Source: Lachnospiraceae bacterium (GTDB taxonomy: Bacteria; Bacillota; Clostridia; Lachnospirales; Lachnospiraceae). Taken from it: a DNA stretch of 64,000 nt. The stretch is from NCBI GenBank assembly GCA_902363675.1, contig CABJAV010000013.1:1-64000 (forward strand), in the 5' to 3' direction. Numbering within the stretch: position 1 is the first letter of the stretch; each line of letters opens with the position of its first letter. Under the pieces are notes generated by a model, which saw nothing but the letters and a program-made list of their open reading frames with translations, made no database searches and was not told the origin of the DNA. A program made the translations under genes and the position numbers. Positions 9,259-16,342 of this stretch are shown here, piece after piece.

Positions 9259-10347
9259 ATGGGAGAAATTTTGCAGCTAGATTATTATTACGGAATAGAA
9301 GCGGAACAGTTCTCATTCTATCGTGTTCCACGCCTGCTGATAAAGGACGAGCGTTATAGGGGACTTAGCAGTGATGCTAAGCTCCTCTATGGCTTAATGC
9401 TTGATAGAATGTCTCTTTCTATGAAGAATGGCTGGCTGGATGATAAGAACAGGGCATATATTATTTATACGATAGACAATATCATGGATGACTTGGGTTG
9501 TTCCAAGCCTACATGCATAAAAATCATAAAGGAACTGGATTCGGATTCTGGAATTGGTCTGATTGAGAAAGTACGCAGAGGATTAGGAAAGCCGGATATT
9601 ATTTATGTGAAAAACTTTTCGACAATAGCAGAAACACAAGAGGAAAAAAAGCCTGAAAATGCTGATAAATCCACAGAAGTAAAAAATCTTTACTTCAAGA
9701 AGGAAAAGGATTTTACTTCTGCAAGTAAAGAAACTGAACTTCAGGAGGTAAAAAAATCTGACTTCAAGAAGGAAAAGAATTTTACCTCCGGAAGTAAAGA
9801 AACTGAACTTCAAGAGGTAAAAGAATTTGCCCCTAATTATACTAACTATAATCAGACTTATATGAATCAAACTAATTATAACCATACTGAGGAGAGTTAT
9901 AACAATCCTATCAATCAATCTGCAACAGAAAAGCCACAAGATGATGTGATTGATTCGATGGATGATGCACAGGCATACATAGAACTAATTAAAGAAAATA
10001 TCAATTATGATCATCACATGAAGTATGATGGTTATGGTGAAAAAGAACTTTATGACGAATTATTTGGGATAATCTGCGAAGTAGTGTGCGTAAAGAGAAA
10101 ATCAATCCGAGTTGCAGGTGAGGATTATCCGTATGAGCTTGTAAAATCCAGATTCTTGAAACTGAACAGCAGTCATCTGGAATATGTGATTGGTTGCATG
10201 AAAGAGACAACGACGAAGATTACAAATATCAAAGCGTATATGATAACAGCACTTTATAATGCACCAACTACGATAAATCATTTCTATCAGCAGGAAGTGC
10301 AGCATGATATGTATGGAGGTGGATGGCATGAAAAGGGTATTATTTAA
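9259..10347 (+). CDS. repA: RepA_N-family replication initiator
   Basis: A 362-residue protein whose first about 120 residues are the RepA_N winged-helix domain (FYRVPRLLIKDERYRGLSSD, then YGLMLDRMSLS and a C-terminal wing RRGLGKPDIIYVKNF). This family initiates theta replication of low-copy Bacillota plasmids, whose origin commonly lies inside the rep gene. A low-complexity middle follows, built partly from two 23-residue tandem repeats, then an Asn/Tyr-rich stretch and a C-terminal domain (about residues 240-362) like the DnaD/DUF6017-type ends of such proteins. The ribosome site is GGAAGGAGGAG. Confidence 0.88.
   Translation: MGEILQLDYYYGIEAEQFSFYRVPRLLIKDERYRGLSSDAKLLYGLMLDRMSLSMKNGWLDDKNRAYIIYTIDNIMDDLGCSKPTCIKIIKELDSDSGIGLIEKVRRGLGKPDIIYVKNFSTIAETQEEKKPENADKSTEVKNLYFKKEKDFTSASKETELQEVKKSDFKKEKNFTSGSKETELQEVKEFAPNYTNYNQTYMNQTNYNHTEESYNNPINQSATEKPQDDVIDSMDDAQAYIELIKENINYDHHMKYDGYGEKELYDELFGIICEVVCVKRKSIRVAGEDYPYELVKSRFLKLNSSHLEYVIGCMKETTTKITNIKAYMITALYNAPTTINHFYQQEVQHDMYGGGWHEKGII
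9694..9831 (+). repeat. Two 69-bp tandem repeats inside repA
   Basis: The unit starts TTCAAGAAGGAAAAG and recurs 69 bases later (9694 and 9763), keeping the reading frame (23 codons, FKKEK..FTS.SKETELQEVK). A partial third copy precedes it (GAAGTAAAAAAT at about 9677). Because RepA_N origins lie within rep genes, these may be initiator-binding iterons as well as a protein spacer. Confidence 0.8.
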
Positions 10348-10654
10348 GGTGATTTTGCCGCTGGCATTTATTGTAGTATGGCTGGATATGTGTTACTGGA
10401 TATGTCTGGGAGATAACGGTATGAACTGGTTTCAATTCTGGATTATGAGTGGCTTTCCTTTCGGCATACAAAAGATGCTCGTACTGCTGATACCTCGTAA
10501 TTTGGGAATAGCCGGGAGCATAGGAGTGTTGGCACTTGACGCAGTCATAGGTGGCATGATCGGAGTGATTGTCCTTGCAATAAAAATTATTGCAATCATT
10601 AGGGAAGTAATCAATATCATAATGGAACTTGCAGGAAAGAGAATTTCTTGCTGA
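10328..10654 (+). CDS. DUF6050-like small membrane protein
   Basis: A 108-residue protein. The ATG at 10328 has GGAGGTGG (10316-10323) and overlaps the repA end by 20 bases; an in-frame ATG at 10304 is less well placed. Hydrophobic stretches at residues 5-28 and 62-88 (IAGSIGVLALDAVIGGMIGV) and a possible hairpin between indicate at least two membrane spans. The pattern MKRVLFKVILPLAF...SGFPFGI fits the DUF6050 family as I recall it, found beside rep genes of Lachnospiraceae ICEs. Function unknown. A terminator-like hairpin follows directly. Confidence 0.7.
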   Translation: MKRVLFKVILPLAFIVVWLDMCYWICLGDNGMNWFQFWIMSGFPFGIQKMLVLLIPRNLGIAGSIGVLALDAVIGGMIGVIVLAIKIIAIIREVINIIMELAGKRISC

Positions 10655-10659
10655 ACAGG

Positions 10660-10700
10660 AGCAGGTATGAAATGAAAGTTTTTATACCTGCTTATTTTAT
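10660..10700 (+). terminator. Terminator-like hairpin after the DUF6050 gene
   Basis: AGCAGGTAT (10660-10668) pairs with ATACCTGCT (10684-10692), followed by TATTTTAT. It ends about 40 bases before the next start codon and is followed at once by the 25-bp hairpin repeat, an order seen again at 11909-11980. Confidence 0.7.
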
Positions 10701-10701
10701 A

Positions 10702-10726
10702 ACTTCTGGTCACAGCGTCCAGAAGT
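10702..10726 (+). repeat. 25-bp hairpin repeat, copy 1
   Basis: Arms ACTTCTGG and CCAGAAGT enclose the 9-base loop TCACAGCGT. After 14 bases containing GGAAAGGA comes the start codon at 10741. Identical copies are at 11956 and 30307, and a two-base variant is at 14576. Confidence 0.9.
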
Positions 10727-10740
10727 GGAAAGGAACTGAT

Positions 10741-11418
10741 ATGGAATCAATGAGAGACACCAAGCGTATCATGGAGCGTGAAATCAAAAAAGGAAGCACA
10801 CCATTATCTTTTGAACAAATGGAGATTGATACAAATAATTATCAAGAGATTACTTCTGTGGAGAAGCTGACACAGGTATTGCAGTACCTTCACAGGGTAG
10901 GCAATTACAAGTCTTTAGCGGGAAAAACGGTGATCAATAATGTTTACACTTTTATGCGTGGAAGGACACCTGATTTTAGCAGAGCAAGAAGTATATTTGA
11001 CCGGGAAAAGATATATCATCAGATGCTCCGGCAGGAAAGGAAGATGAAGCCTACTTATGAGGGAGACTGCTATATCGAAACAGCAAAGTGCTATTTTTCA
11101 TTGCCGGAGGAATGGGAAAAGCATAAAATGATATATCTGAATAATGATGCGTATGGTTTTATCCTGTCGAATAAGTATATCTTGGGATTGTATAAGTATT
11201 GCAGGGAAGCAAGGCGGGATATTGCAATGGAAGCTCATGAAATACCGGAGAATACAAATACTGTTGTTCAACGGCTGATAAACATGGAAAATCTGGAAGT
11301 GTTATCACATTGTCTGCTGCTCGATGATGTATGGATAGAAGATAATCTGATCGGTGCAAAGATGTACACGATTTTCAAGTTAGGAATTTCTTCTCAAAGC
11401 ACAGCTTTTCTGCTATAA
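10741..11418 (+). CDS. Unrecognised ICE protein
   Basis: A 225-residue protein. The open frame extends upstream to 10648 through the hairpin repeat, but the ATG at 10741 follows GGAAAGGA at proper spacing. It starts MESMRDTKRIMEREIKKG and is mostly helical by eye, with many Tyr, Arg and Met residues, no signal peptide and no membrane span. I do not recognise a family. It lies between RepA/DUF6050 and a tRNA-binding-domain protein, a left-arm region of the ICE that could serve maintenance rather than transfer. The stop is immediately followed by the next leader, with no long gap. Confidence 0.7.
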   Translation: MESMRDTKRIMEREIKKGSTPLSFEQMEIDTNNYQEITSVEKLTQVLQYLHRVGNYKSLAGKTVINNVYTFMRGRTPDFSRARSIFDREKIYHQMLRQERKMKPTYEGDCYIETAKCYFSLPEEWEKHKMIYLNNDAYGFILSNKYILGLYKYCREARRDIAMEAHEIPENTNTVVQRLINMENLEVLSHCLLLDDVWIEDNLIGAKMYTIFKLGISSQSTAFLL

Positions 11419-11453
11419 TGGGCATTAGCTTATTATGTCTGGAGGAAATGAAT

Positions 11454-11873
11454 ATGTGCGATGAAAATATGAATTTAGAAGAACAGGTTACTGAGCCTGT
11501 TGAGCCAAAGGTGGAAACAGAACCATTATTTGAGGAAATGGTGGATTTTGATACATTCAGCAAGTCAGATTTCCGTGTTGTAAAAGTAAAAGAATGTAGT
11601 GCTGTGAAGAAAAGCAAAAAGCTGTTACATTTTGTTTTAGATGATGGCACAGGAACAGACAGAATTATTCTCTCTGGAATCCATGCATATTATGAACCGG
11701 AGGAACTGGTCGGAAAGACATTACTTGCAATTACAAATTTACCACCTAGAAGTATGATGGGAATTGATTCCTGTGGTATGCTTTTATCCGCTGTTCATAC
11801 AGTAAATGGAGAGGAAAAGCTCAACTTGGTTATGTTGGATGATGCAATTCCGGCAGGTGCAAAGCTCTACTAA
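11454..11873 (+). CDS. Stand-alone tRNA-binding-domain protein (Trbp111/MetRS C-terminal type)
   Basis: A 139-residue protein. The open frame reaches back to 11418, but the ATG at 11454 sits seven bases after GGAGGA, so I use it. After an acidic head (about 30 residues, EEQVTEPVEPKVETEP) comes an OB-fold of the EMAP-II/Trbp111 type: FDTFSKSDFRVVKVKECSAV, SGIHAYYEPEELVGKTLLA and LPPRSMMGIDSCGMLLSAV line up with the C-terminal domain of bacterial methionyl-tRNA synthetase. It would bind tRNA structure without catalysing anything. Its role on an ICE is unknown; the chromosome normally carries this domain fused to MetG. A terminator follows. Confidence 0.85.
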   Translation: MCDENMNLEEQVTEPVEPKVETEPLFEEMVDFDTFSKSDFRVVKVKECSAVKKSKKLLHFVLDDGTGTDRIILSGIHAYYEPEELVGKTLLAITNLPPRSMMGIDSCGMLLSAVHTVNGEEKLNLVMLDDAIPAGAKLY

Positions 11874-11908
11874 TCAAAAAAGGATATAGAAGAATTTACA
11901 GCGTTAAG

Positions 11909-11946
11909 GCAGATATGAGATCGAAAGGTTTCGTATCTGCTTTTTT
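11909..11946 (+). terminator. Intrinsic terminator
   Basis: GCAGATA (11909-11915) pairs with TATCTGC (11934-11940), with a GATCGAAAGGTTTC inner part and a T6 run. It stands 49 bases before the next start codon and just ahead of hairpin repeat copy 2. Confidence 0.8.
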
Positions 11947-11955
11947 ATTGCAACA

Positions 11956-11980
11956 ACTTCTGGTCACAGCGTCCAGAAGT
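11956..11980 (+). repeat. 25-bp hairpin repeat, copy 2
   Basis: Identical to copy 1 at 10702-10726. The distance to the downstream ATG (11995) is again 14 bases, with GGAAAGGA between, so hairpin plus ribosome site behaves as one cassette. Confidence 0.9.
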
Positions 11981-11994
11981 GGAAAGGAAAAGAA

Positions 11995-12183
11995 ATGAAC
12001 AGAAAAAATATGAAGAAATTATTGCTTGCTGTTATTGCTGTGGTAATTGTGGCAAAAATAGCAAGAGACATTATGAAAGCGAGAAAGCAGAAAGAAAATA
12101 TTCCTGCTGATATATTCGAGGATTTTTATGAGGAAGAAATGAACTGGTGGGATAAAGACCTTGAGGAAGGGGAGGAGCAGTAA
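11995..12183 (+). CDS. Small single-span membrane protein, unrecognised
   Basis: A 62-residue protein with a basic start (MNRKNMKKL), one hydrophobic segment at about residues 8-22 (LLLAVIAVVIVAKIA) and an acidic cytosolic or external tail rich in Glu and Trp (EEEMNWWDKDLEEGEEQ). The ribosome site is GGAAAGGA, placed by the hairpin cassette at 11956. It precedes pcfB and the coupling-protein gene, so it may be an accessory subunit of the transfer machinery, but nothing in the sequence proves that. Bases 12184-12264 hold no convincing gene, only a 14-codon open frame (12186-12230) that could be a leader. Confidence 0.6.
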   Translation: MNRKNMKKLLLAVIAVVIVAKIARDIMKARKQKENIPADIFEDFYEEEMNWWDKDLEEGEEQ

Positions 12184-12264
12184 GTATGGCAATGAAAACA
12201 CAGCTTCACAGGCTGTTGGTTCCACCCTAAATCAAGTTGGTGCAGATAAGGAAGGAGGTACACC

Positions 12265-12738
12265 GTGCAGGAGGAAACAACACAGAAAACCATTGCTCTT
12301 GCAATCAAGACTTCCAAACTGACCGCAAGCGTGTTACAGAAGGCGATGAAGATGTATCTGGAACACCAGAAGCATAAGGAGCCTTCCCATGGGAAAATCC
12401 CGGTAAAAAAGCTGGTCGGTCAGGGAGAGGGTGCAAAGTCCATTGAGGTTACGGATAGCAATATTAAATCCTTTGAGCGTGTTGCAAGGAAATACAATGT
12501 CGATTTCGCAGTAAAAAAGGATAAGACCATGGAACCACCCAAGTATCTTGTATTTTTCAAGGGCAAGGATGCCGATGTGATTGCACAGGCATTCAAGGAA
12601 TTTGTCAAAGTTAATGAGAAAAAACAGCAGCGTCCGTCACTCAGACAGAAACTGAAAGGACTTCAGAAGATTGTTGCACAGAATAAAAATAAGGAGCGCA
12701 GCAGAGAGAAAAAAAAGGACAAGGGACAGAGCTTATAA
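12265..12738 (+). CDS. pcfB: PcfB-family (DUF3801) conjugation protein
   Basis: A 157-residue protein starting at GTG after AAGGAGGT. Core motifs such as SIEVTDSNIKSFERVARKYN and YLVFFKGKDADVIAQAFKEF match the DUF3801/PcfB family that precedes the VirD4-like coupling protein in Gram-positive conjugation operons and is thought to help bring the relaxosome to it. The C-terminus is a highly basic tail beginning RPSLRQKLKG, 35 residues from the end, which resembles a motif at the ends of four other ICE proteins (see findings). It ends 20 bases before the coupling-protein gene. Confidence 0.88.
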   Translation: MQEETTQKTIALAIKTSKLTASVLQKAMKMYLEHQKHKEPSHGKIPVKKLVGQGEGAKSIEVTDSNIKSFERVARKYNVDFAVKKDKTMEPPKYLVFFKGKDADVIAQAFKEFVKVNEKKQQRPSLRQKLKGLQKIVAQNKNKERSREKKKDKGQSL

Positions 12739-12758
12739 GCAAGGTCATTGACGGGATT

Positions 12759-14576
12759 GTGAAAGATTTGCAGTCAATTCCGAAAACTCTCAAAGAAAAA
12801 ACAAAAGGGGTAAATAAAAAGCAGCTTGCCCTGAAATGTGCTCCCTATGTGATCTTTGGGTATGTTCTGAATAAGGTTTCATGGCTGTATGGACAGCAGG
12901 CAGGTGATAACACCTTACAGAAGGTGTTGGACACAATCAATGGGATTGGAGGTGCGTTCCATAATCCGCTTCCAAGTTTTCTGCCGAGAGATTTACTGGT
13001 AGGAGTGGGATGCGGAATAGGATTTCGTATGGTAGTTTATTATAAAGCGAAAAATGCAAAGAAATTCCGGCAGGGAGTTGAGTACGGTTCGGCAAGGTGG
13101 GGAACTGCCAAAGATATTGAACCGTATGTTGATCCTGTATTTGAAAACAACGTGCTTTTAACGGCAACGGAGCGTCTTATGATGTCCGGCAGACCAAAGC
13201 AGCCGAAGTATGCAAGGAATAAAAACATTCTTGTGATCGGTGGTTCCGGTTCCGGTAAGACACGCTTTTTTGTGAAGCCGAACCTTATGCAGATGCACAG
13301 TTCCTATGTGGTCACTGATCCGAAAGGCACTGTGCTGGTCGAATGCGGCAGGATGCTGTCTAAGAATGATTACCGGATTAAGGTGCTTAATACCATTAAC
13401 TTTGCAAAATCAATGCATTACAACCCTTTCGCTTACATCCGGAGCGAAAAGGACATTCTGAAACTCGTAAACACAATCATTGTAAATACCAAAGGGGAAG
13501 GACAGCAAGCCTCTGAGGATTTCTGGGTAAAAGCCGAAAAGCTCTATTACACGGCACTGATCGCATATATCTGGTACGAAGCACCGGAGGAAGAACAGAA
13601 TTTTTCCATGCTGATTGATCTGGTGGATGCCAGCGAAGCTAGGGAGGATGATGAAAATTTCAAAAATGCGGTTGACCTGCTGTTTGAGGAGCTGGAGCAG
13701 AAGAACCCAAACCATTTTGCGGTAAGGCAGTATAAGAAGTATAAACTTGCCGCAGGAAAGACAGCAAAATCTATTCTGATTAGCTGTGGTGCAAGGTTGG
13801 CACCATTTGACATCAAGGAGCTGCGTGACCTGACTGCTTATGATGAACTGGAGCTTGATACATTGGGTGAGAAAAAGACAGCACTGTTTGTCATTATCTC
13901 CGATACCGATGCGACATTCAATTTCATTGTAAGTATCATGTATTCGCAGTTATTCAATCTGCTTTGTGACAAGGCAGATGATGTATATAACGGAAGACTG
14001 CCGATTCACGTCCGGTGCTTACTGGACGAGTTTGCAAACATCGGGCAGATTCCACAGTTTGAGAAGCTGATTGCTACCATTCGTAGCCGGGAAATATCAG
14101 CTTCTATTATTTTGCAGTCAAAGTCACAGCTAAAGGCTCTGTACCGGGATAACGCTTCCACGATTGAAGGAAACTGCGACACTACCTTGTTTCTGGGAGG
14201 AAAAGAAAAAGATACTCTGAAAGATCTGGCAGAAATCCTTGGAAAAGAAACGATTGACCTTTACAATACCTCGGATACGAGAGGTACGAGCCAGTCCTAC
14301 GGTCTGAACTATCAAAAGACCGGAAAAGAGTTAATGAGTCAGGACGAGATTGCAGTCATGGATGGCAGCAAATGTATCATGCAGCTTAGAGGTGTGAGAC
14401 CATTTTTCTCAGATAAGTTTGATATAACGAAGCATAAGCAATACCCGCTGTTATCCGATTATGACAAAAAGAATGAATTTGACATTGAAAAATACGTTAA
14501 AAACCTTAACAAGCTGCGGTTCAAGCAGAATGATGTGGTGGACGAGGTATGCGATGTCGGAGAGATCACGGCTTAA
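12759..14576 (+). CDS. VirD4-like type IV coupling protein (CD1115 type)
   Basis: The ATPase that links the relaxosome to the mating channel. It has 605 residues with two N-terminal membrane spans (about 29-45 and 78-95), Walker A GGSGSGKT at 161-168, and a Walker B region LLDEFANIG with the arginine-rich TIRSREISASIILQSKSQL that follows it in TraG/VirD4 proteins. The start is GTG at 12759 with a weak ACGGGA site; coupling to pcfB is likely. Its TAA stop forms the first bases of hairpin repeat copy 3. It is a member of the Tn1549-like family of coupling proteins. Confidence 0.92.
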   Translation: MKDLQSIPKTLKEKTKGVNKKQLALKCAPYVIFGYVLNKVSWLYGQQAGDNTLQKVLDTINGIGGAFHNPLPSFLPRDLLVGVGCGIGFRMVVYYKAKNAKKFRQGVEYGSARWGTAKDIEPYVDPVFENNVLLTATERLMMSGRPKQPKYARNKNILVIGGSGSGKTRFFVKPNLMQMHSSYVVTDPKGTVLVECGRMLSKNDYRIKVLNTINFAKSMHYNPFAYIRSEKDILKLVNTIIVNTKGEGQQASEDFWVKAEKLYYTALIAYIWYEAPEEEQNFSMLIDLVDASEAREDDENFKNAVDLLFEELEQKNPNHFAVRQYKKYKLAAGKTAKSILISCGARLAPFDIKELRDLTAYDELELDTLGEKKTALFVIISDTDATFNFIVSIMYSQLFNLLCDKADDVYNGRLPIHVRCLLDEFANIGQIPQFEKLIATIRSREISASIILQSKSQLKALYRDNASTIEGNCDTTLFLGGKEKDTLKDLAEILGKETIDLYNTSDTRGTSQSYGLNYQKTGKELMSQDEIAVMDGSKCIMQLRGVRPFFSDKFDITKHKQYPLLSDYDKKNEFDIEKYVKNLNKLRFKQNDVVDEVCDVGEITA

Positions 14577-14600
14577 CTTCTGGTCACAATGTCCAGAAGT
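14576..14600 (+). repeat. 25-bp hairpin repeat, copy 3 (variant)
   Basis: Same arms as the other copies (ACTTCTGG, CCAGAAGT), but the loop is TCACAATGT, two changes from the others. It overlaps the last base of the coupling-protein stop codon and is not followed by a close ribosome site; a terminator-like hairpin comes next. Confidence 0.85.
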
Positions 14601-14633
14601 GACTTTACAACTAAATATTGGAACTATTGTTAT

Positions 14634-14678
14634 GGGAGTTTTTCTGAAAAATCACAAATCAGAACAGCTCCCTTTTTT
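14634..14678 (+). terminator. Intrinsic terminator upstream of maff2
   Basis: GGGAG (14634-14638) plus TCTGA (14643-14647) pair with TCAGA (14659-14663) plus CTCCC (14668-14672), followed by T6. It ends 33 bases before the maff2 ATG, so it may be a leader terminator rather than the end of an operon. Confidence 0.75.
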
Positions 14679-14710
14679 ATTTCATTTTTCAAGAAAAAGG
14701 AGACAAACAA

Positions 14711-14869
14711 ATGGGCTTTTTTACAACATCAGTAACAGGACTTAAAACAGTAGTAACAGCAATCGGAGCAGGTGTAGGCGTGTGGGGAGTTATCAATCTT
14801 CTCGAAGGATATGGAAACGATAATCCCGGTGCAAAATCACAGGGTATCAAGCAGTTCATGGCTAATTAG
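14711..14869 (+). pseudogene. maff2: maff2, 5' part, interrupted by IME1
   Basis: Reads MGFFTTSVTGLKTVVTAIGA and on for 52 codons. The first 49 codons are Maff2-like, a small one-span membrane protein found before the VirB6-like gene in Tn1549-like ICEs. After codon 49 the sequence is that of IME1 and a stop follows quickly (ATGGCTAATTAG). The missing end is at 26319-26387; joining at the shared ATG (14858 = 26319) restores a 71-residue Maff2. The short form may still be translated, since the membrane segment is complete. Ribosome site AAGGAG. Confidence 0.85.
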
Positions 14870-14934
14870 TTGGAACAAAAAACGAAAGGAAAAGCACAAT
14901 CCAGACGGTATCAGCGGCAGGCTACAAGAATAAA

Positions 14935-14963
14935 TTGTGATTTCACAAGATTGGTGCTATAAT
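14935..14963 (+). promoter_or_regulatory. Promoter of the IME1 left operon
   Basis: TTGTGA (14935-14940), 17-base spacer, TATAAT (14958-14963). It lies just inside the left end of IME1 and points into the regulator-tnpV operon. Confidence 0.8.
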
Positions 14964-14973
14964 AAGAGAAAAG

Positions 14974-15020
14974 TTCCTGCCGGGGCAGCCGCCCCGGTGG
15001 TATAGATAGAAAGGCAGGAA
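14974..15020 (+). promoter_or_regulatory. Leader structure covering the ribosome site
   Basis: TTCCTGCC (14974-14981) can pair with GGCAGGAA (15013-15020), which holds the ribosome site of the gene at 15027. Nested inside is a very stable hairpin GGGGC-AGCC-GCCCC (14982-14995). If both form, the start would be hidden, so translation could be switched. No ligand or partner can be named. Confidence 0.55.
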
Positions 15021-15026
15021 AACAAT

Positions 15027-15299
15027 ATGCACATCAGCTATAAGCCACTCTGGCACACACTGTTAGAGCGTGATATGAGAAAAGAGGATTTAAGGCTTGC
15101 CGCTGGTATGACAACAAATATGATTGCCAACATGAGCAAAGAGGGAAAGCACATCAGCATGGATACATTAGCCCGTATCTGCGAAACGCTGAATTGTGAG
15201 ATTACCGATGTGATTGAGTTAGTACCAGACGAGCCTGCTTCCACAGGAGGTAAGGAACATGAGCGAATTGAAACCAAGAATAACGGAAAACGGAATTGA
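15027..15299 (+). CDS. Small XRE-type helix-turn-helix regulator
   Basis: A 90-residue protein that is mostly one Cro/CI-type DNA-binding domain: HTLLERDMRKEDLRLAAGMT, then the recognition-helix region and MDTLARICETLNCEITDVIE. It is like the YozG/CPBP-style small regulators found as first gene of many such elements, where they may control excision or transfer. It stands behind the promoter at 14935 and the possible ribosome-site switch at 14974-15020. The last 14 codons overlap tnpV (start 15259) in another frame, so the two are probably translationally linked. Confidence 0.85.
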   Translation: MHISYKPLWHTLLERDMRKEDLRLAAGMTTNMIANMSKEGKHISMDTLARICETLNCEITDVIELVPDEPASTGGKEHERIETKNNGKRN

Positions 15300-15636
15300 T
15301 TATATCCTTGTCGGAGATTACTACATCCCGGATTTGAAACTGCCGGAGGAACACCGCCCCATTGGGAAGTATGGACGGCTACATCAGGAATATTTAAGAG
15401 AAGTCCACCCAGCCAGATTGAACACATTGATATTGACCGGGGAGTTATGGACATATCTTGCAGACCTGAACGAACAGGCACAGGAACGGTTAGACATCAT
15501 CATGGAACAGATGAAAACTGCCGAGGGCGTAACCGAGGAATTGAAGCGTACCCATCAAATGGAATGGGTGCAGCGTTGCAATAACATTCACAACCGGGCA
15601 GAAGAAATTGTTTTGCATGAGATGATTTATTCGTAA
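15259..15636 (+). CDS. tnpV: Transposon-encoded protein TnpV
   Basis: A 125-residue protein of the TnpV family first described on Tn4451: GDYYIPDLKLPEE, KYGRLHQEYLREVHPARLNTL, LILTGELWTYLADLNEQAQERL and the end EIVLHEMIYS. Function unknown; it accompanies serine recombinases on mobilizable elements. The ribosome site GGAGGTAAGGAA lies within the preceding regulator gene, which it overlaps by 41 bases. Two further tnpV genes are in this window (39679 and 47508), both also overlapping another gene, a striking trait. Confidence 0.9.
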   Translation: MSELKPRITENGIDYILVGDYYIPDLKLPEEHRPIGKYGRLHQEYLREVHPARLNTLILTGELWTYLADLNEQAQERLDIIMEQMKTAEGVTEELKRTHQMEWVQRCNNIHNRAEEIVLHEMIYS

Positions 15637-15741
15637 TGATATGTTAAGAGTTAAGCAAATATGAAGTTGTCAAGTTTTTTCAAACAGCCTCATTGCATAG
15701 AAATGACAAACAGATTATTCTTAAAGCAGGAGGTGGCAGAA

Positions 15742-16221
15742 ATGGCAAACGAAGATAAGAAAGATTTTAATGCTATGTTGCACGACAATAAGGATATGCC
15801 AAAATTTCAAATCATTACAGACCAGAAAAGTATTGAAAAATATGGTGGCAGTAAAATGTATTTTGCACCGCCAATCGACTATGACAAAGTAATGAAAAAA
15901 ATTCCGTATGGTAAAGTGATTACCGTCGGGAAAATACGAGAATACTTTGCGGAGTTAAGTAGTGCAGATTTTACAGAACCGATTACAGCAGGAATTTTTG
16001 TTTCTATTGTGGCATGGGCGAGTTATCAGCGTTCAGAAGATGAAACGCCTTATTGGAGAACATTGAAAGCAAACGGAGAACTAAATGCTAAATACCCAAA
16101 TGGTATTGAAGCACAAAAAGAAAAATTAGAAGCAGAAGGACACACCATCATTCAAAAAGGGCGTAAAAATGTACGATACTATGTAAAGGACTATGAAAAC
16201 TCCCTCTTTGATTTGAAATAG
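15742..16221 (+). CDS. MGMT-fold protein without the acceptor cysteine
   Basis: A 159-residue protein; the ATG at 15742 follows AGGAGGTGG, better than the in-frame ATG at 15661. The C-terminal two thirds resemble the DNA-binding domain of O6-alkylguanine transferases: DKVMKKIPYGKVITVGKIRE and GIEAQKEKLEAEGH are recognisable. The usual active-site PCHRV is replaced by PYWRT, so there is no acceptor Cys and no transfer activity is expected. Alkyltransferase-like (ATL) proteins, which flag lesions for excision repair, also lack the Cys but keep a different residue there. It may protect DNA or regulate; role uncertain. A longish intergenic gap (15637-15741) precedes it. Confidence 0.7.
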   Translation: MANEDKKDFNAMLHDNKDMPKFQIITDQKSIEKYGGSKMYFAPPIDYDKVMKKIPYGKVITVGKIREYFAELSSADFTEPITAGIFVSIVAWASYQRSEDETPYWRTLKANGELNAKYPNGIEAQKEKLEAEGHTIIQKGRKNVRYYVKDYENSLFDLK

Positions 16222-16289
16222 GTAAATTTGAATTTGGCAGATGTAAAAGGATTTTGACACTCATAATAAGTGATGTCAAAGCTATTTTG

Positions 16290-16318
16290 TAGACAATAGT
16301 GGGTGTTTTTCCTACAAT
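16290..16318 (+). promoter_or_regulatory. Promoter for the membrane-linked XRE regulator
   Basis: TAGACA (16290-16295), 17-base spacer, TACAAT (16313-16318). Upstream, TTTGACA (about 16252-16258) and TGTCAAA (16274-16280) form an inverted repeat that could be an operator. Confidence 0.7.
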
Positions 16319-16342
16319 AAAAGTGCAAGGAGGTATAGTGGC

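Noticed and set aside
9677-9831. CRISPR-like repeats
   Set aside because: Repeats are contiguous, in frame in repA and lack spacers.
12186-12230. 14-codon leader peptide before pcfB
   Set aside because: No ribosome site, and no repeated codon or attenuator structure supports a regulatory peptide.
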